From an uncultured Pelagibacteraceae bacterium (GTDB taxonomy: Bacteria > Pseudomonadota > Alphaproteobacteria > Pelagibacterales > Pelagibacteraceae), in contig CABYOT010000002.1 in NCBI GenBank assembly GCA_902520695.1, forward strand, positions 143,544 through 207,543: a DNA stretch of 64,000 nucleotides, given 5' to 3'. Below the pieces are notes generated by a model that saw nothing but the letters and a program-made list of their open reading frames with translations, had not been told where the DNA came from and did not search any database. The position numbers and the translations under genes are program-made. Positions 63,889 to 64,000 of this stretch are shown one piece after another (position 1 is the stretch's first letter; each line of letters starts with the position of its first letter).

Positions 63889-64000
<112 letters not shown>

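Overview
The window is an AT-rich (roughly 30% GC), extremely gene-dense bacterial chromosome segment that looks like a SAR11 / Candidatus Pelagibacter-type marine alphaproteobacterium. This rests on the alphaproteobacterial gene set and neighbourhoods (ribF-ileS-lspA-DUF3035 lipoprotein, mutY/DciA/DsbA/smc, F0 ATP synthase with b and b', a CcrM methyltransferase), a retinal-biosynthesis cluster (crtI-crtB-crtY-blh), near-absent intergenic DNA and very A/T-biased codons. The taxon is inferred from gene content, not from a search. I see no insertion sequences, prophage, CRISPR or rRNA; one tRNA (Gln-UUG) is present.

Layout. 1-6 kb: partial oligopeptidase B, a Pam18-like membrane J-protein, a family 9 glycosyltransferase, a DapA-family lyase, cyclopropane fatty acid synthase and an unknown Lys-rich coiled-coil protein. 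6-9 kb: a ScfR/RamB-type regulator divergent from isocitrate lyase, separated by a region packed with TGTAAA/TTTACA half-sites and a possible 53-aa ORF. 9-15.4 kb: a DjlA-like protein, DUF6134, a YczE-type membrane protein, typA and groES-groEL with a heat-shock-type promoter and a clear terminator. 15.4-21.9 kb: HAD phosphatase, ribF, ileS, lspA, lipoprotein, pgi. 21.9-29.5 kb (minus): rsmD, purD, then the lipid A / Kdo / export run ubiA-msbA-waaA-lpxK-lpxL. 29.6-34.2 kb: DUF2721, quinone reductase-pirin-DoxX-HAD, rsmE, Sco1.

34.2-40.1 kb is a cytochrome c oxidase locus (subunits II, I, III, IV, heme O synthase, an extra subunit III-like protein and Sco1). 40.2-42 kb: thrC and a peroxiredoxin. 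From 54.8 down to 42.0 kb runs one nearly continuous minus-strand series: dciA, dsbA-like, smc, atpI-B-E-F'-F, crtI-crtB-crtY-blh, a 60-aa membrane protein, ispH, thrB, rnhA. It joins the proton channel of ATP synthase, retinal synthesis for a light-driven rhodopsin (rhodopsin gene not in the window) and the last MEP-pathway enzyme. 54.8-64 kb: mutY, an FAD monooxygenase, ccrM with a cluster of its own GANTC sites, rnhB with an upstream 44-aa membrane microprotein, a uracil-DNA glycosylase, a TPR protein, ispE, tRNA-Gln followed by the CCA-adding enzyme, greA and the 3' end of hemF.

The most notable points are the dense repeat array between the fatty-acyl regulator and isocitrate lyase, four GANTC sites in 77 bp at the ccrM promoter, an 857-residue SMC with no recognisable hinge domain, the F0-to-retinal-to-ispH gene run, a uracil-DNA glycosylase without iron-sulfur cysteines, and convergent genes that almost always share their stop codons.
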